Shown here: piece by piece, positions 1 through 10,671 of the stretch
Position numbering within the stretch: position 1 is the stretch's first letter
Layout: each line of letters starts with the position of its first letter
DNA from: Brachymonas denitrificans
GTDB lineage: Bacteria > Pseudomonadota > Gammaproteobacteria > Burkholderiales > Burkholderiaceae_C
Direction: 5' to 3'
NCBI RefSeq assembly: GCF_907163135.1
Contig: NZ_CAJQUA010000001.1
Span: forward strand, 449,001-513,000
Length of the DNA: 64,000 nt
Translations under genes and position numbers: made by a program
The notes under the pieces: model-generated
Database searches by the model: none
The model's input: only the letters and a program-made list of their open reading frames with translations
What the model was told of the DNA's origin: nothing

Positions 1-245
1 TGCTGCGCCCCGACATGCCGCGCTCGCTGCTGGCCAGCATGGACGAGGTATTGACCAACCTCGACCGCATCGGTGCGAAAACCCTCAGCAGCCCCTCCCG
101 TCGCCTGGCTGGGCGTATCCAGTCCGAACTGCAATATGGCGAGATTCACGACATCCTGGAAACCGGCCTGCACAGCTACCTTACGCGCTTCCTGGAGCGC
201 ATCCACGAACTGGGGCAGGTGATTACGGACGAGTTCCTCTACTAG
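1..245 (+). CDS. Alpha-E domain protein, C-terminal fragment
   Basis: This is the 3' end of a gene whose start lies before the window; the frame is open from the first bases to the TAG stop. The visible ~80 residues resemble the end of alpha-E (DUF403) proteins: an all-helical tail with the pattern SPSRRLAGRIQSEL followed by a helix containing ILETGLHSYLTRFLERIHELG. Family knowledge: alpha-E genes usually lie beside a circularly permuted ATP-grasp gene and a transglutaminase-like gene, in loci thought to make or modify a peptide; none of those partners is visible here, so they would be upstream. The molecular function is unknown. Assignment rests on a short fragment. Confidence 0.75.
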   Translation, partial: LRPDMPRSLLASMDEVLTNLDRIGAKTLSSPSRRLAGRIQSELQYGEIHDILETGLHSYLTRFLERIHELGQVITDEFLY

Positions 246-312
246 ACAGCGCGGTGAGCCGGCGCGTCGCGCATGGCGGGATTACGGCTTTGCGTGTCGG
301 CGTTGCGTTCGT

Positions 313-338
313 GCTCCGGGACCATGCATCCCCGGAGC
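313..338. terminator. Hairpin between convergent genes
   Basis: A perfect 8-bp stem (GCTCCGGG with CCCGGAGC, 10-nt loop) sits between the alpha-E gene and the convergent DciA-like gene. There is no T-tract on either side, so it may be a weak or Rho-assisted end rather than a true intrinsic terminator. Confidence 0.35.
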
Positions 339-342
339 GCAA

Positions 343-654
343 TCAGTTCTGCAAACTGCCCTTCATCCGCAAGCGGATATGCTGCACCTCGAATCCCTGC
401 GTCCTGAGCTGCTTGAGCCAGATCGGCAGCAACTGCCGTGCCTTGGCTGCCACCGCATTGCCCGAGACGATCAGGCACCATTCCCCATCCTCCACCACGC
501 CAAAAGTGATATGCGCGCGCAGCATGGGCGGAATCAAGGGCGTGATGCAGCGCCCGCAGTCCTGCGCGTGGCGCAGCCGCTGCATCAGCGTGCCCAGCAC
601 CGGCGCCTCTTCGGCGGCCTGTTCCAGGCGGATGGCTTGGTGTCTGCGTTGCAT
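343..654 (-). CDS. DciA-like (DUF721) protein
   Basis: A protein of about 103 residues if translation starts at the ATG ending at 654; the frame stays open further upstream, with another ATG 27 codons earlier. The C-terminal half has the DUF721/DciA look: a helical N-terminus, then IPPMLRAHITFGVVEDGEW, a hydrophobic strand LIVSGNAVAAKARQLLP, and a final amphipathic segment. Family knowledge: DciA proteins help load the replicative helicase DnaB in bacteria lacking DnaC, and in betaproteobacteria a DUF721 gene commonly lies beside secA, as here, but transcribed away from it. No clear Shine-Dalgarno sequence precedes the chosen start. The family call is moderate; the role is inferred. Confidence 0.55.
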   Translation of the reverse strand: MQRRHQAIRLEQAAEEAPVLGTLMQRLRHAQDCGRCITPLIPPMLRAHITFGVVEDGEWCLIVSGNAVAAKARQLLPIWLKQLRTQGFEVQHIRLRMKGSLQN

Positions 655-940
655 GGCGCCATTATCGTTGCGCTGCAGGGCAGGGCGGCCGCTTTTCACA
701 AATGCGCACAGATGCAATCGATTGCGACGGGGCATTGCTGCATCTGTAACCAAGCCGGATAGTAGAATGGGCGATTGCCGATCCCGGGTTGACGCGGTGC
801 AGCATCGTGCAGTTGAGATTGCCCGCACCGCCCCTATCTGTTGAACCGGAATCCGCCTCAACACCCAACAAACTACAAGGACACTGCCCGTCCTTCAGCT
901 CCCGCCCCGGCGGCGGCACCCCGGGCGGCAGTGTGAATGC

Positions 941-3730
<2,790 letters not shown>

Positions 3731-3750
3731 TCAGCGCGTGCCTCCCCACG

Positions 3751-3784
3751 GAAAACAGGCCTCGTGCCTGTTTTCTGCTTTTTT
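3751..3784 (+). terminator. Intrinsic terminator of secA
   Basis: A perfect 10-bp stem (GAAAACAGGC / GCCTGTTTTC) with loop CTCGT is followed by TGCTTTTTT. It lies 20 bp after the secA stop codon and separates secA from argJ. Confidence 0.9.
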
Positions 3785-3850
3785 GGCGGCACAATTGAAA
3801 GATTGCGAGACCCGCATCCCCACCAACGATTGTCTCCCGGAGATTTGTCC

Positions 3851-5083
3851 ATGCCCGTGAACCTGACTGCCCCCCGTGCCGAAGACCTGTATCCCGTCGA
3901 AGGGCTGCGCCTGGGCGTGACCGAAGCCGGCGTGCGCAAGGCCAACCGCAAGGATCTGACCGTGCTGCTGCTGGATGAGGGTGCCTCTGTCGGCGCCGTG
4001 TTCACGCGCAACCGCTACTGCGCTGCTCCGGTGCAGGTCTGCCGCGAGCATCTGGAGGGCGGTCAGGCGGCTATCCGCGCCATGGTCATCAACACCGGTA
4101 ATGCCAATGCCGGCACGGGCGCTTCCGGCCTGCAGGCTGCGCGCGACACCTGTGTGGCGCTCGCGAAGGAGCTGGGCGTGCAACCTCAGCAGATCCTGCC
4201 GTTCTCCACCGGCGTGATCATGGAAAACCTGCCGGTCGACCGCATCGTCGCCGGCCTGCCCGCCGCCATCGCCAATGCCCAGCCCGGCAACTGGGCGCAG
4301 GCCGCCGAAGGCATCATGACGACCGACACCGTGCCCAAGGCTTTCAGTGCCCAGGCCGAGGTGGACGGCGTGACCATCACCGTCACCGGCATCAGCAAGG
4401 GCGCCGGCATGATCCGCCCCAACATGGCGACCATGCTGGGCTTTCTGGCAACCGACGCGCGCGTCAGCCAGGGCGTGATGGCACAGCTGGCGCGTGAGTT
4501 GGCTGATGGCTCCTTCAACCGCATCACCATCGACGGCGACACCTCTACCAACGACTCCTTTGTCGTCATCGCCACCAACAAGGCGGCGCACGACGAAATC
4601 ACCAGCCTGGACAGCACCGCCGGCCAGGCCCTGAAGGCCGCCATGCGGGGCGTATCGCGCCAGCTGGCCCAGGCCATCGTGCGTGACGGCGAGGGCGCCA
4701 CCAAGTTCATCACCGTGCGCGTGGATGGGGGCAAGACACAGGAAGAGTGCCGTCTCGCCGCCTACGCCATCGCCCATTCGCCGCTGGTCAAGACCGCCTT
4801 CTTCGCCAGCGACCCGAACCTGGGCCGTATCCTGGCTGCCGTCGGCTATGCCGGCATCGACGATCTGGATCAGGGCAAGATCGAACTCTATCTGGACGAC
4901 GTGCACGTGGTCACGCAGGGTGGCCGCAACCCGGCATACCAGGAAGAGCAGGGCCAGCGCGTGATGAAACAGGCCGAAATCACCGTGCGCGTGGACCTCG
5001 GCCGCGGCGACGCCAGCGATATCGTCTGGACCTGCGACCTGAGCCACGATTACGTCAGCATCAACGCAGATTATCGTTCCTGA
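3851..5083 (+). CDS. argJ: Bifunctional ornithine acetyltransferase/N-acetylglutamate synthase
   Basis: ArgJ transfers the acetyl group from N-acetylornithine to glutamate, closing the cyclic arginine pathway; some versions also use acetyl-CoA. The protein has 410 residues, typical of the family. The self-cleavage site is visible as NMATML, with the nucleophile Thr at about residue 194, so the precursor should split into alpha and beta chains. GDTSTNDSF follows at about 230. I chose the ATG at 3851 because CGGAGA precedes it and the upstream in-frame extension overlaps the secA terminator. It is monocistronic and convergent with the FKBP gene. Confidence 0.97.
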   Translation: MPVNLTAPRAEDLYPVEGLRLGVTEAGVRKANRKDLTVLLLDEGASVGAVFTRNRYCAAPVQVCREHLEGGQAAIRAMVINTGNANAGTGASGLQAARDTCVALAKELGVQPQQILPFSTGVIMENLPVDRIVAGLPAAIANAQPGNWAQAAEGIMTTDTVPKAFSAQAEVDGVTITVTGISKGAGMIRPNMATMLGFLATDARVSQGVMAQLARELADGSFNRITIDGDTSTNDSFVVIATNKAAHDEITSLDSTAGQALKAAMRGVSRQLAQAIVRDGEGATKFITVRVDGGKTQEECRLAAYAIAHSPLVKTAFFASDPNLGRILAAVGYAGIDDLDQGKIELYLDDVHVVTQGGRNPAYQEEQGQRVMKQAEITVRVDLGRGDASDIVWTCDLSHDYVSINADYRS

Positions 5084-5141
5084 TAAAGGCACCGGCAGGC
5101 GCAATGCTGCCCGGGCAGCACCTGCCAGAGCGAACAACAGG

Positions 5142-5170
5142 AGAAAAAATGGCGACCGGTCGGTCGCCAT
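5142..5170 (-). terminator. Intrinsic terminator of the FKBP gene
   Basis: A perfect 9-bp stem (ATGGCGACC / GGTCGCCAT, 4-nt loop) is followed on the minus strand by TTTTTCTC. It lies just after the stop codon of the minus-strand FKBP gene. The hairpin could also slow readthrough from argJ. Confidence 0.8.
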
Positions 5171-5191
5171 GCCATTGCAGTCGACGACTGC

Positions 5192-5746
5192 TCAGTGCAG
5201 CGTATCGTTCCCCGGCATGAGCGTGCTGCCCGATTCCAGCTTGAAGAAGCCGGTGCCGGCCGAGCCACGCCCCACCTCGTCCACCGTCGCCTCGCGCACG
5301 CTGTGGATCTTGATGCGCAGTTCCAGCCCGATACCGGCCAGCGGATGATTGCCGTCCAGCACCACATGGTCGGGATAGATGTCGGTGACGATGTACAGCG
5401 CATCCTTGGGAATATCCGCATTGCAGCCCGCGGGCAAAGCGTGCCCGTCGAAGGCCATGCCTTCTTCCAGTTCGGCCGGGAACCACTTGCGCGCCTCGAG
5501 AAAGACCTTCTCTTCGTCATAATCGCCAAACGCGTGGTGCGGCTCCAGATGCAGTTCGACGGTATCGCCCACCTTGTGCTCCAGCAGCCCTTCGTCGATG
5601 GCCTCCAGCAGGTCGTCGCCGCCCACCAGAAACTCGACCGGCTCCTGCAGTTCGTCCAGCACCTCGCCCTGCATGTCTTTCATGATCCAGGTCAGCGCCA
5701 CGACCGATTGATCGGTCACCAGAGTCTTGTCGGATGAATTTTCCAT
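5192..5746 (-). CDS. FKBP-type peptidyl-prolyl isomerase, SlyD-like
   Basis: A cytoplasmic prolyl isomerase/chaperone of 184 residues. The split FKBP fold is visible: the N-terminal strand VALTWIMKDMQGEVLDEL, the LVGGDDLLEAIDEGLLEHKVGD segment typical of SlyD-like FKBPs, an inserted flap-like chaperone region (about residues 70-130), and the return strand VVLDGNHPLAGIGLELRIKIHSVREAT. The histidine/cysteine-rich metal-binding tail of E. coli SlyD is absent; the C-terminus instead reads GSTLMPGNDTLH. It is divergent from the ribosomal oxygenase gene, with only 14 bp between the two start codons, so their promoters must overlap the coding regions. No signal peptide. Confidence 0.9.
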   Translation of the reverse strand: MENSSDKTLVTDQSVVALTWIMKDMQGEVLDELQEPVEFLVGGDDLLEAIDEGLLEHKVGDTVELHLEPHHAFGDYDEEKVFLEARKWFPAELEEGMAFDGHALPAGCNADIPKDALYIVTDIYPDHVVLDGNHPLAGIGLELRIKIHSVREATVDEVGRGSAGTGFFKLESGSTLMPGNDTLH

Positions 5747-5760
5747 TGCACAATTGTCCC

Positions 5761-6894
5761 ATGAACACCGACCAAGCTCTTCCCCTGCTCGGCAATTTGT
5801 CGCCCGTGCAATTCATGCGCCGCCACTGGCAGCGCAAGCCCCTGCTGGTGCGCCAGGCCATCCCAGGCTTCCAGCCGTTCCTCGATCGCCGCGAACTGGC
5901 CGCGCTGGCCGAGCGCGATGACGTCGAATCGCGCCTGATCACTTCGGGCACCGCCAAAGGCTGGACCTTTGCCAAGGGCCCGTTCCCCGAGACCAGGCTG
6001 CCCGCCTGGAAGCAGCGGCAATGGACGCTGCTGGTGCAGGGCGTGGACCTGCACGACGAGCGCGTGCATGCGCTTATGCAGCAGTTCCGCTTCATTCCCG
6101 ATGCGCGTCTGGACGACGTGATGATCAGCTACGCCAGCGATGGCGGCGGCGTCGGTCCGCATTTCGACAGCTACGACGTATTTCTGCTGCAGGCGCATGG
6201 CCAGCGTCGCTGGCGCATCGGCCGCCAGAAGGACCGTACGCTGCTACCCGACATGCCGGTGCGAATCCTGGCCGATTTCCAGCCCGAGGAGGAATTCGTG
6301 CTGGATCCGGGCGACATGCTCTACCTGCCGCCGGGCTGGGCGCACGATGGGGTAGCGGTGGGCGAATGCATGACGTACTCCATTGGCTTCCGCGTGCCGC
6401 AGAAAGGCGATCTTGCGCGTGAACTATTGCTGCGCATGGCCGAACCGGCCGAGGATGCCCTGGGGGAAAAGCTGTACAAGGATGCCGGCCAGCCGGCCGT
6501 GGAGCAGGGCGCGGAAATCCCGCAGGCCATGCAGCAGTTCGCCTTCGACGCCGTTCATGCTGCCATGCTCGATGGCGAAAACATCGCGTGCGCGCTGGGC
6601 GAATACCTCACCGAACCCAAGGCCAACGTCTGGTTCGATGCGCCCGAGCAGGAGCCAACCGGACTGCAGCCGGGTGGTGTCCGGCTGGACCGCCGCAGCC
6701 GCATGCTGTATGACGAGCACCATATCTTCATCAACGGCGAAAGCTACCGCGCTGCCGGCAAGGACGCGAGGCTGATGCGCAAGCTGGCCGACGAGCGCAT
6801 GCTCAAGCCCAAAGCGGTGGAGCGTGCCAGCGAGTCGGCTCGCGAATTGATGCTGTCCTGGGTGGATGCTGGCTGGCTGCACGACGGCCAGTAA
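5761..6894 (+). CDS. roxA: JmjC/cupin ribosomal oxygenase (L16 arginine hydroxylase family)
   Basis: A 377-residue Fe(II)/2-oxoglutarate oxygenase of the YcfD/RoxA family, which hydroxylates an arginine of ribosomal protein L16 in E. coli. The metal triad is visible: HxD at H134/D136 (GPHFDSYDVF) and a distal histidine at H195 (GWAHDGVAVGE). The N-terminus SPVQFMRRHWQRKPLLVRQ and the C-terminal winged-helix part with DRRSRMLYDEHHIFINGE match the family layout. The start at 5761 fits the family N-terminus; an in-frame ATG at 5734 would run into the divergent FKBP gene. The substrate is inferred from family knowledge. Confidence 0.88.
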   Translation: MNTDQALPLLGNLSPVQFMRRHWQRKPLLVRQAIPGFQPFLDRRELAALAERDDVESRLITSGTAKGWTFAKGPFPETRLPAWKQRQWTLLVQGVDLHDERVHALMQQFRFIPDARLDDVMISYASDGGGVGPHFDSYDVFLLQAHGQRRWRIGRQKDRTLLPDMPVRILADFQPEEEFVLDPGDMLYLPPGWAHDGVAVGECMTYSIGFRVPQKGDLARELLLRMAEPAEDALGEKLYKDAGQPAVEQGAEIPQAMQQFAFDAVHAAMLDGENIACALGEYLTEPKANVWFDAPEQEPTGLQPGGVRLDRRSRMLYDEHHIFINGESYRAAGKDARLMRKLADERMLKPKAVERASESARELMLSWVDAGWLHDGQ

Positions 6895-7043
6895 GGCGAA
6901 CGTCCCCACAAAATCTGCTCCGTTGACCTTCGGCATGCAGCAGGTCGCAGAAAACTGACGGATTTCTGTCACATCGATACAACGAAGTTGACGTTTTTGT
7001 CAGGAAAGGCGTCAGGCAATGTCAGAAATATCCGGGCTTTCCC

Positions 7044-7049
7044 TATAAT
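7044..7049 (+). promoter_or_regulatory. -10 box upstream of the alanine-rich lipoprotein gene
   Basis: A perfect TATAAT sits about 105 bp before the start codon. The -35 region is poor but contains three direct GTCAG repeats (at 6999, 7011 and 7021), which could be an activator site. A leader of about 95 nt would precede the gene. Confidence 0.55.
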
Positions 7050-7153
7050 TCAACGCAGAGGTGGAGCTCGGGTGTTCCGCCTCTGTTTTTGCCGAAACGG
7101 TAAGAACAATTTCCGGAAATTGTTTTTATTCACCTGACATACAAGGATATCCA

Positions 7154-7447
7154 ATGAACAAGTCTCTCGTCATCGCTTCCGTGATCGCTGCTGCTGCTCT
7201 GGTCGCTTGCGGCAAGAAAGAAGAAGCTGCTGTGCAGGCCGCTTCCGCTGCTGACGTGGCTGCTTCCGCTGCTGTGGAAGCTTCCTCCGCTGCTGCTGAC
7301 GCTGCTTCCGCTGCTGCTACCGCAGTTGACTCCGCTGCTTCCGCTTCTGCTGGCGCTGCTTCCGAAGCCGCTGCTGCTGCTGGTGACGCTGCTTCCGCCG
7401 CCGCTACCGCTGCTGCTGACGCTGCTTCCGCTGCTGCTTCCAAGTAA
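7154..7447 (+). CDS. Small alanine-rich outer-membrane lipoprotein
   Basis: A 97-residue protein with a lipoprotein signal: MNKS, a hydrophobic stretch, and lipobox LVAC with the modified Cys at residue 19. The 79-residue mature part is almost only Ala, Ser and a few Asp/Glu/Thr, so it should be one long helix; Ser and acidic residues fall partly at seven-residue steps (13, 20, 27, 34; 24, 31; 67, 74 of the mature chain). It ends in Lys. Alanine is encoded mostly by GCT although neighbours prefer GCC/GCG, a bias often seen in very highly expressed small proteins. It resembles the Ala-coil design of Braun's lipoprotein, but no homology is claimed. Perfect TATAAT upstream and strong hairpins downstream make it a single-gene unit. 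Confidence 0.85.
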   Translation: MNKSLVIASVIAAAALVACGKKEEAAVQAASAADVAASAAVEASSAAADAASAAATAVDSAASASAGAASEAAAAAGDAASAAATAAADAASAAASK

Positions 7448-7455
7448 TTGGATAT

Positions 7456-7514
7456 TTGCCACGGCCTCGCGCCGTGGCAAGCAACAAGAAAGCCACCCTA
7501 GGGTGGCTTTCTTG
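7456..7514. terminator. Tandem hairpins after the lipoprotein gene (bidirectional)
   Basis: The first hairpin has a 10-bp perfect stem (TTGCCACGGC / GCCGTGGCAA, 7456-7480). The second is a 14-bp perfect palindrome (CAAGAAAGCCACCC / GGGTGGCTTTCTTG, 7485-7514) with T-rich arms on both strands. It can end both the lipoprotein transcript and the convergent lpxH transcript. Confidence 0.88.
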
Positions 7515-7546
7515 CGTCTGCATTCCGGCAGAGCGGCACGAGCGGC

Positions 7547-8398
7547 TCAATCACCCGTGGCGTAGCTGACTGCCGGCACACGGTCCCACGGCTGGTCTTT
7601 GCCAGGACACCAGCGCAGCACGTCTCCCCGCACAGGATGGCCGCCCATCTCCCAGTCACCCAGCACCAGGCGGCGCAAGGGCGGCTGGTGCGAGGCATCG
7701 AGTACATGTTCCGCCGGCTTGTGCGTATGGCCATGCAGCAGGGTGTGGCAGCCATGTTCCGCCAGCCAGCGGCAGGCCAGCGGGTGGTCCACATCGGCAT
7801 AGCCTTCGACTCCCAATTCATTCTTGCGCGATTCGCTCTGCGCGCGCAACTGGCGCGCCAGCGCCAGGCGCTGTTCCAGCGCTTGCTGCAGCAGGGCCTG
7901 CTGCCAGGCCGGCTGCCGCACCTGGGCGCGGAACTGCATGTATTGGGTATCGTCGATGCAGAGTGCATCGCCATGGCTGAGCAGGATGCGCTCGCTGGCG
8001 CCGGCAGCCTGGGGCCACTCCAGTACGCAGGGATCCTGCAGCAGCGTCATGCCGGCTTCGGCACAGAAGGTCTGGCCGACCAGAAAGTCGCGGTTGCCAT
8101 GCATGAAATACAGCGCACGCGTCGCGCCGGCGGTGCGCAGGGCAGCGGCCACTGCGCGTTCGAAACCATGTTCGGCTGACCCGGTCACGTCATCCCCCAC
8201 CCACACCTCGAAGATATCTCCGAGCAGAAACACCGCATCGGCCGGCGTCTGCTGCAGATAGCGGGCAAAGGCCTGCCAGGTGGCGTCGTCCTGCTGCAGA
8301 TGCAGGTCGGAAACGAAATCGACGCAACGCCAGCTGGCGGGCGCGATCACGTGGGCCAGTGCAGTATCCGGAGTGGCGGGAGAGAGGGAGTCAGACAT
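7547..8398 (-). CDS. lpxH: UDP-2,3-diacylglucosamine diphosphatase
   Basis: LpxH hydrolyses UDP-2,3-diacylglucosamine to lipid X and UMP in lipid A synthesis, at the inner face of the inner membrane. The 283-residue protein has the calcineurin-like metallophosphoesterase motifs in order: DLHL, GDIFEVWVGDD, GNRDF, LLSHGD and HGHTHKP. The start at 8398 (MSDSLSP) was chosen over an upstream in-frame ATG at 8437 because the upstream part overlaps the ppiB terminator hairpin. It follows ppiB on the same strand but is separated from it by that terminator. E. coli LpxH is about 240 residues; the extra length here is mainly N-terminal. Confidence 0.95.
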   Translation of the reverse strand: MSDSLSPATPDTALAHVIAPASWRCVDFVSDLHLQQDDATWQAFARYLQQTPADAVFLLGDIFEVWVGDDVTGSAEHGFERAVAAALRTAGATRALYFMHGNRDFLVGQTFCAEAGMTLLQDPCVLEWPQAAGASERILLSHGDALCIDDTQYMQFRAQVRQPAWQQALLQQALEQRLALARQLRAQSESRKNELGVEGYADVDHPLACRWLAEHGCHTLLHGHTHKPAEHVLDASHQPPLRRLVLGDWEMGGHPVRGDVLRWCPGKDQPWDRVPAVSYATGD

Positions 8399-8418
8399 GG
8401 AGGCTCGGGGCAGGGCAT

Positions 8419-8452
8419 GAAAAAGCCACGCAAGCAAGGCCCTGCGTGGCTT
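8419..8452 (-). terminator. Intrinsic terminator of ppiB
   Basis: A perfect 10-bp stem (AAGCCACGCA / TGCGTGGCTT on the plus strand) is followed on the minus strand by TTTTTCATG, just after the ppiB stop. It overlaps the region before the lpxH start. Confidence 0.87.
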
Positions 8453-8481
8453 GGAAACAGCGTGGCGCTGGCGGCAGGCGC

Positions 8482-8982
8482 TTACAGCGCCACGGCCTTC
8501 TCGATCACCACGTCTTCCTTCGGCACGTCATCGTGGAAGCCGCGACGGCCGGTGGCGACCTTGGCGATCTTGTCCACCACCTCGGTGCCGCCGGTGACCT
8601 TGCCGAACACGGCGTAGCCCCAGCCCTGCGGCGTGGGAGCGGTGTGGTTCAGGAAGTCGTTGTTGGCCACGTTGATGAAGAACTGGGCGCTGGCCGAGTG
8701 CGGTGCCGAGGTACGGGCCATGGCGATGGTGTACTTGTCGTTCTTCAGGCCGTTGTTGGCTTCGTTCTGGATTTCCTTGGCGGTGGGCTTTTGCTGCATG
8801 CCGGGGGCGAAGCCGCCACCCTGCACCATGAAGCCGGGAATCACGCGGTGGAACACGGTGCCGTCGTAATGGCCGTTGCGGACGTACTCGAGGAAGTTGG
8901 CGACGGTGATGGGGGCTTTTTCAGCGTCCAGTTCCAGGGTGATGGTGCCGAGGTTGGCAATGTGCAGTTCTACAGTGCTCAT
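8482..8982 (-). CDS. ppiB: Cytoplasmic cyclophilin (peptidyl-prolyl isomerase B)
   Basis: A 166-residue cyclophilin with no signal peptide, so cytoplasmic. The active-site pattern is visible: [13 protein letters not shown] (catalytic Arg), [18 protein letters not shown], and the closing strand [18 protein letters not shown]. It catalyses cis-trans isomerisation of prolyl bonds during protein folding. It lies 55 bp downstream of the exported cyclophilin gene on the same strand, with a terminator hairpin in between; the two look like an old duplication that put one copy in each compartment. Confidence 0.96.
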   Translation of the reverse strand: MSTVELHIANLGTITLELDAEKAPITVANFLEYVRNGHYDGTVFHRVIPGFMVQGGGFAPGMQQKPTAKEIQNEANNGLKNDKYTIAMARTSAPHSASAQFFINVANNDFLNHTAPTPQGWGYAVFGKVTGGTEVVDKIAKVATGRRGFHDDVPKEDVVIEKAVAL

Positions 8983-9004
8983 GGTCGTTGTGGATCTCGT
9001 TATG

Positions 9005-9028
9005 AAGAAAGCGGGCCGGACGGCCCGC
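9005..9028 (-). terminator. Intrinsic terminator of ppiA
   Basis: A perfect 7-bp GC stem (GCGGGCC / GGCCCGC) with a 4-nt loop is followed on the minus strand by TTTCTTC. It lies between the two cyclophilin genes. Confidence 0.7.
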
Positions 9029-9037
9029 GGGGATGGC

Positions 9038-9745
9038 TTATTTTATCTGCGTGGCCGAGTTGATGACCACGGCCTGCTTGGGAACATCACTCGGGAACTG
9101 GGCATTGCCGCCGGTCGGCACCGCCTTGATGCGGTTGACCACGTCCATGCCGCTTACCACCTTGCCGAAAACCGTGTAGCCGTAGAGCTGGCTGGAGCGC
9201 AGCAGGCTGGAGCGCGGAACGTTGGTGTAAGTGCGGCCCTGATACTCGAATTTGGCCACCGGATCCCCATCGGGAATTTGCACCGGATCCAGGAAGCTGT
9301 TGTCCTTCACGTTGATGAAGAATTGTGCAGCGCCGGAGTTGGGGTCGTTGGTGCGTGCCATGGCCACGGTGCCCACGGTGTTGCGCAGGCCGGCCTTGGC
9401 AGACTGACGGCCTTCATGCGGCACCGGTGCGCGCGTGGCCTTCTCGACGTAGCGGGTGTCGTAGCCGCCGCCCTGGATCATGAAGTTGTTGATGACGCGG
9501 TGGAACACCGTGCCGTCGTAGTGCTTGCTGCGCACGTACTGCAGGAAGTTGGCCACGGTCTTGGGGGCCTTGTCGGGGTAGACCTCGATCACGAAATCAC
9601 CCATGGACGTATTGAAGCGCACCTGGGGTGCGGCAGCGGCCTTGGGGGCAGCCACGGCGGCGCCAGCGCCAAGAGCGAGCGAGCCGGCAATCAGCAGGCT
9701 GCCCAGCGGGCCCAAGGGAAGCAGTTGTCGACGGGTCAGTGGCAT
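9038..9745 (-). CDS. ppiA: Exported cyclophilin-type peptidyl-prolyl isomerase
   Basis: A 235-residue cyclophilin with an N-terminal export signal. The signal begins [12 protein letters not shown], continues with a hydrophobic stretch and ends around AVAAPKA; the RR pair followed by QLL fits a twin-arginine (Tat) signal, unlike the Sec signal of E. coli PpiA. The catalytic core is present: [32 protein letters not shown] and [15 protein letters not shown]. About 28 residues are inserted before the last core strand ([19 protein letters not shown]...). The start at 9745 gives the signal peptide; the frame is open further upstream without support. Periplasmic folding role inferred. Confidence 0.92.
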   Translation of the reverse strand: MPLTRRQLLPLGPLGSLLIAGSLALGAGAAVAAPKAAAAPQVRFNTSMGDFVIEVYPDKAPKTVANFLQYVRSKHYDGTVFHRVINNFMIQGGGYDTRYVEKATRAPVPHEGRQSAKAGLRNTVGTVAMARTNDPNSGAAQFFINVKDNSFLDPVQIPDGDPVAKFEYQGRTYTNVPRSSLLRSSQLYGYTVFGKVVSGMDVVNRIKAVPTGGNAQFPSDVPKQAVVINSATQIK

Positions 9746-9875
9746 GGGGGAAATCCTCTTCGTTCGGGCAAGGGATGGAGACTGATGCGGATTATCCAGT
9801 GCCCTGCGCCAGCGCAATGTGTGCAAGGGTAAGACTGGCAATCGGCGGTGGAGGCAGGCCGCTGCGGCCTGCGCT

Positions 9876-10436
9876 TCAGGAGCCCGCGGCCTGGACCTTG
9901 GCGCGCAGGGCGCCATTGCCGGGCTGCAGCGCCAGGGCGCGGCTGTAGCTGTCGTGCGCCATGCGGCGGTAGACGTCGCCGAGATTTTCCAGCGCGGTGG
10001 CGTAGCTGGGATTGCTGCGCAGCGCTGCCTCGAGCGCCTCGCGCGCCAAGCCCAGCTCGCCGCTTTCAGCATACAGCACGGCCAGATTGTTGAAGGGCTC
10101 GGGGATTTCGGGGTATTCCTGCGTGAGCGCGATCAGCATGGCGCGGGCCTGATCCTTCTGGCCCTGGGCCGTGAGGATGCGGCTCTTGAGCAGGCGCATT
10201 TGCGGATCGCGCGGGTTGCCGGCCAGATAGGCGTCTGCCGCCTGGCTGGCACCGTTCAGGTTGCCGCTGCCGATCATCTGCTGCACCTTGCGGTAGTCGG
10301 CGCCCACCGGCCCGTCCTGGGCCATGGCGGGCTGCAGGCAGAGCAGGGTGCCGAGCAGGGCGGCGGCGATCCAGCTGGCACGGCGGTGGAAAACAGAGGG
10401 GCAGTTCAGGGGCGGCAGACGCATGGGCAAAGGCAA
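9876..10436 (-). CDS. TPR-repeat periplasmic protein
   Basis: A 186-residue protein with a probable signal peptide (RRASWIAAALLGTLLCLQPAMAQ) and then TPR-like helix pairs: one around ADAYLAGNPRDPQMRLLKSRILTA, one around EYPEIPEPFNNLAVLYAESGE, and one around LRSNPSYATALENLGDVYRRM. TPR domains hold protein partners; the partner is unknown. It lies about 130 bp upstream of the exported cyclophilin gene on the same strand, so the two could share a transcript. A second start four codons in (10424) is equally possible. Confidence 0.8.
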   Translation of the reverse strand: MPLPMRLPPLNCPSVFHRRASWIAAALLGTLLCLQPAMAQDGPVGADYRKVQQMIGSGNLNGASQAADAYLAGNPRDPQMRLLKSRILTAQGQKDQARAMLIALTQEYPEIPEPFNNLAVLYAESGELGLAREALEAALRSNPSYATALENLGDVYRRMAHDSYSRALALQPGNGALRAKVQAAGS

Positions 10437-10671
10437 TTCTGGCGGCGGCTTGCGCCGGGATGACCGGGGTCGTGATGCGCTGATTATTGCAGGTTCGCCG
10501 GGCGTCGCACGTGATCGGGGACAAGCGGTGGCGCGGATACGGTACCATGCTGGGTGTGCGGCTGCCCCATGCCGCGTTCCGGGTCACGTCTGTATGCCGC
10601 ATGGCAGTTGCGGCTTGGCGTGCTGTGCTGCATGATCACGGTGACCCCGCTTCCACGAACCGATTGAAACA

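Noticed and set aside
8482-9745. The two cyclophilin genes considered as a recent tandem duplication
   Set aside because: They share only the family core; signal peptide, insertion and sequence differ throughout, so any duplication is old.
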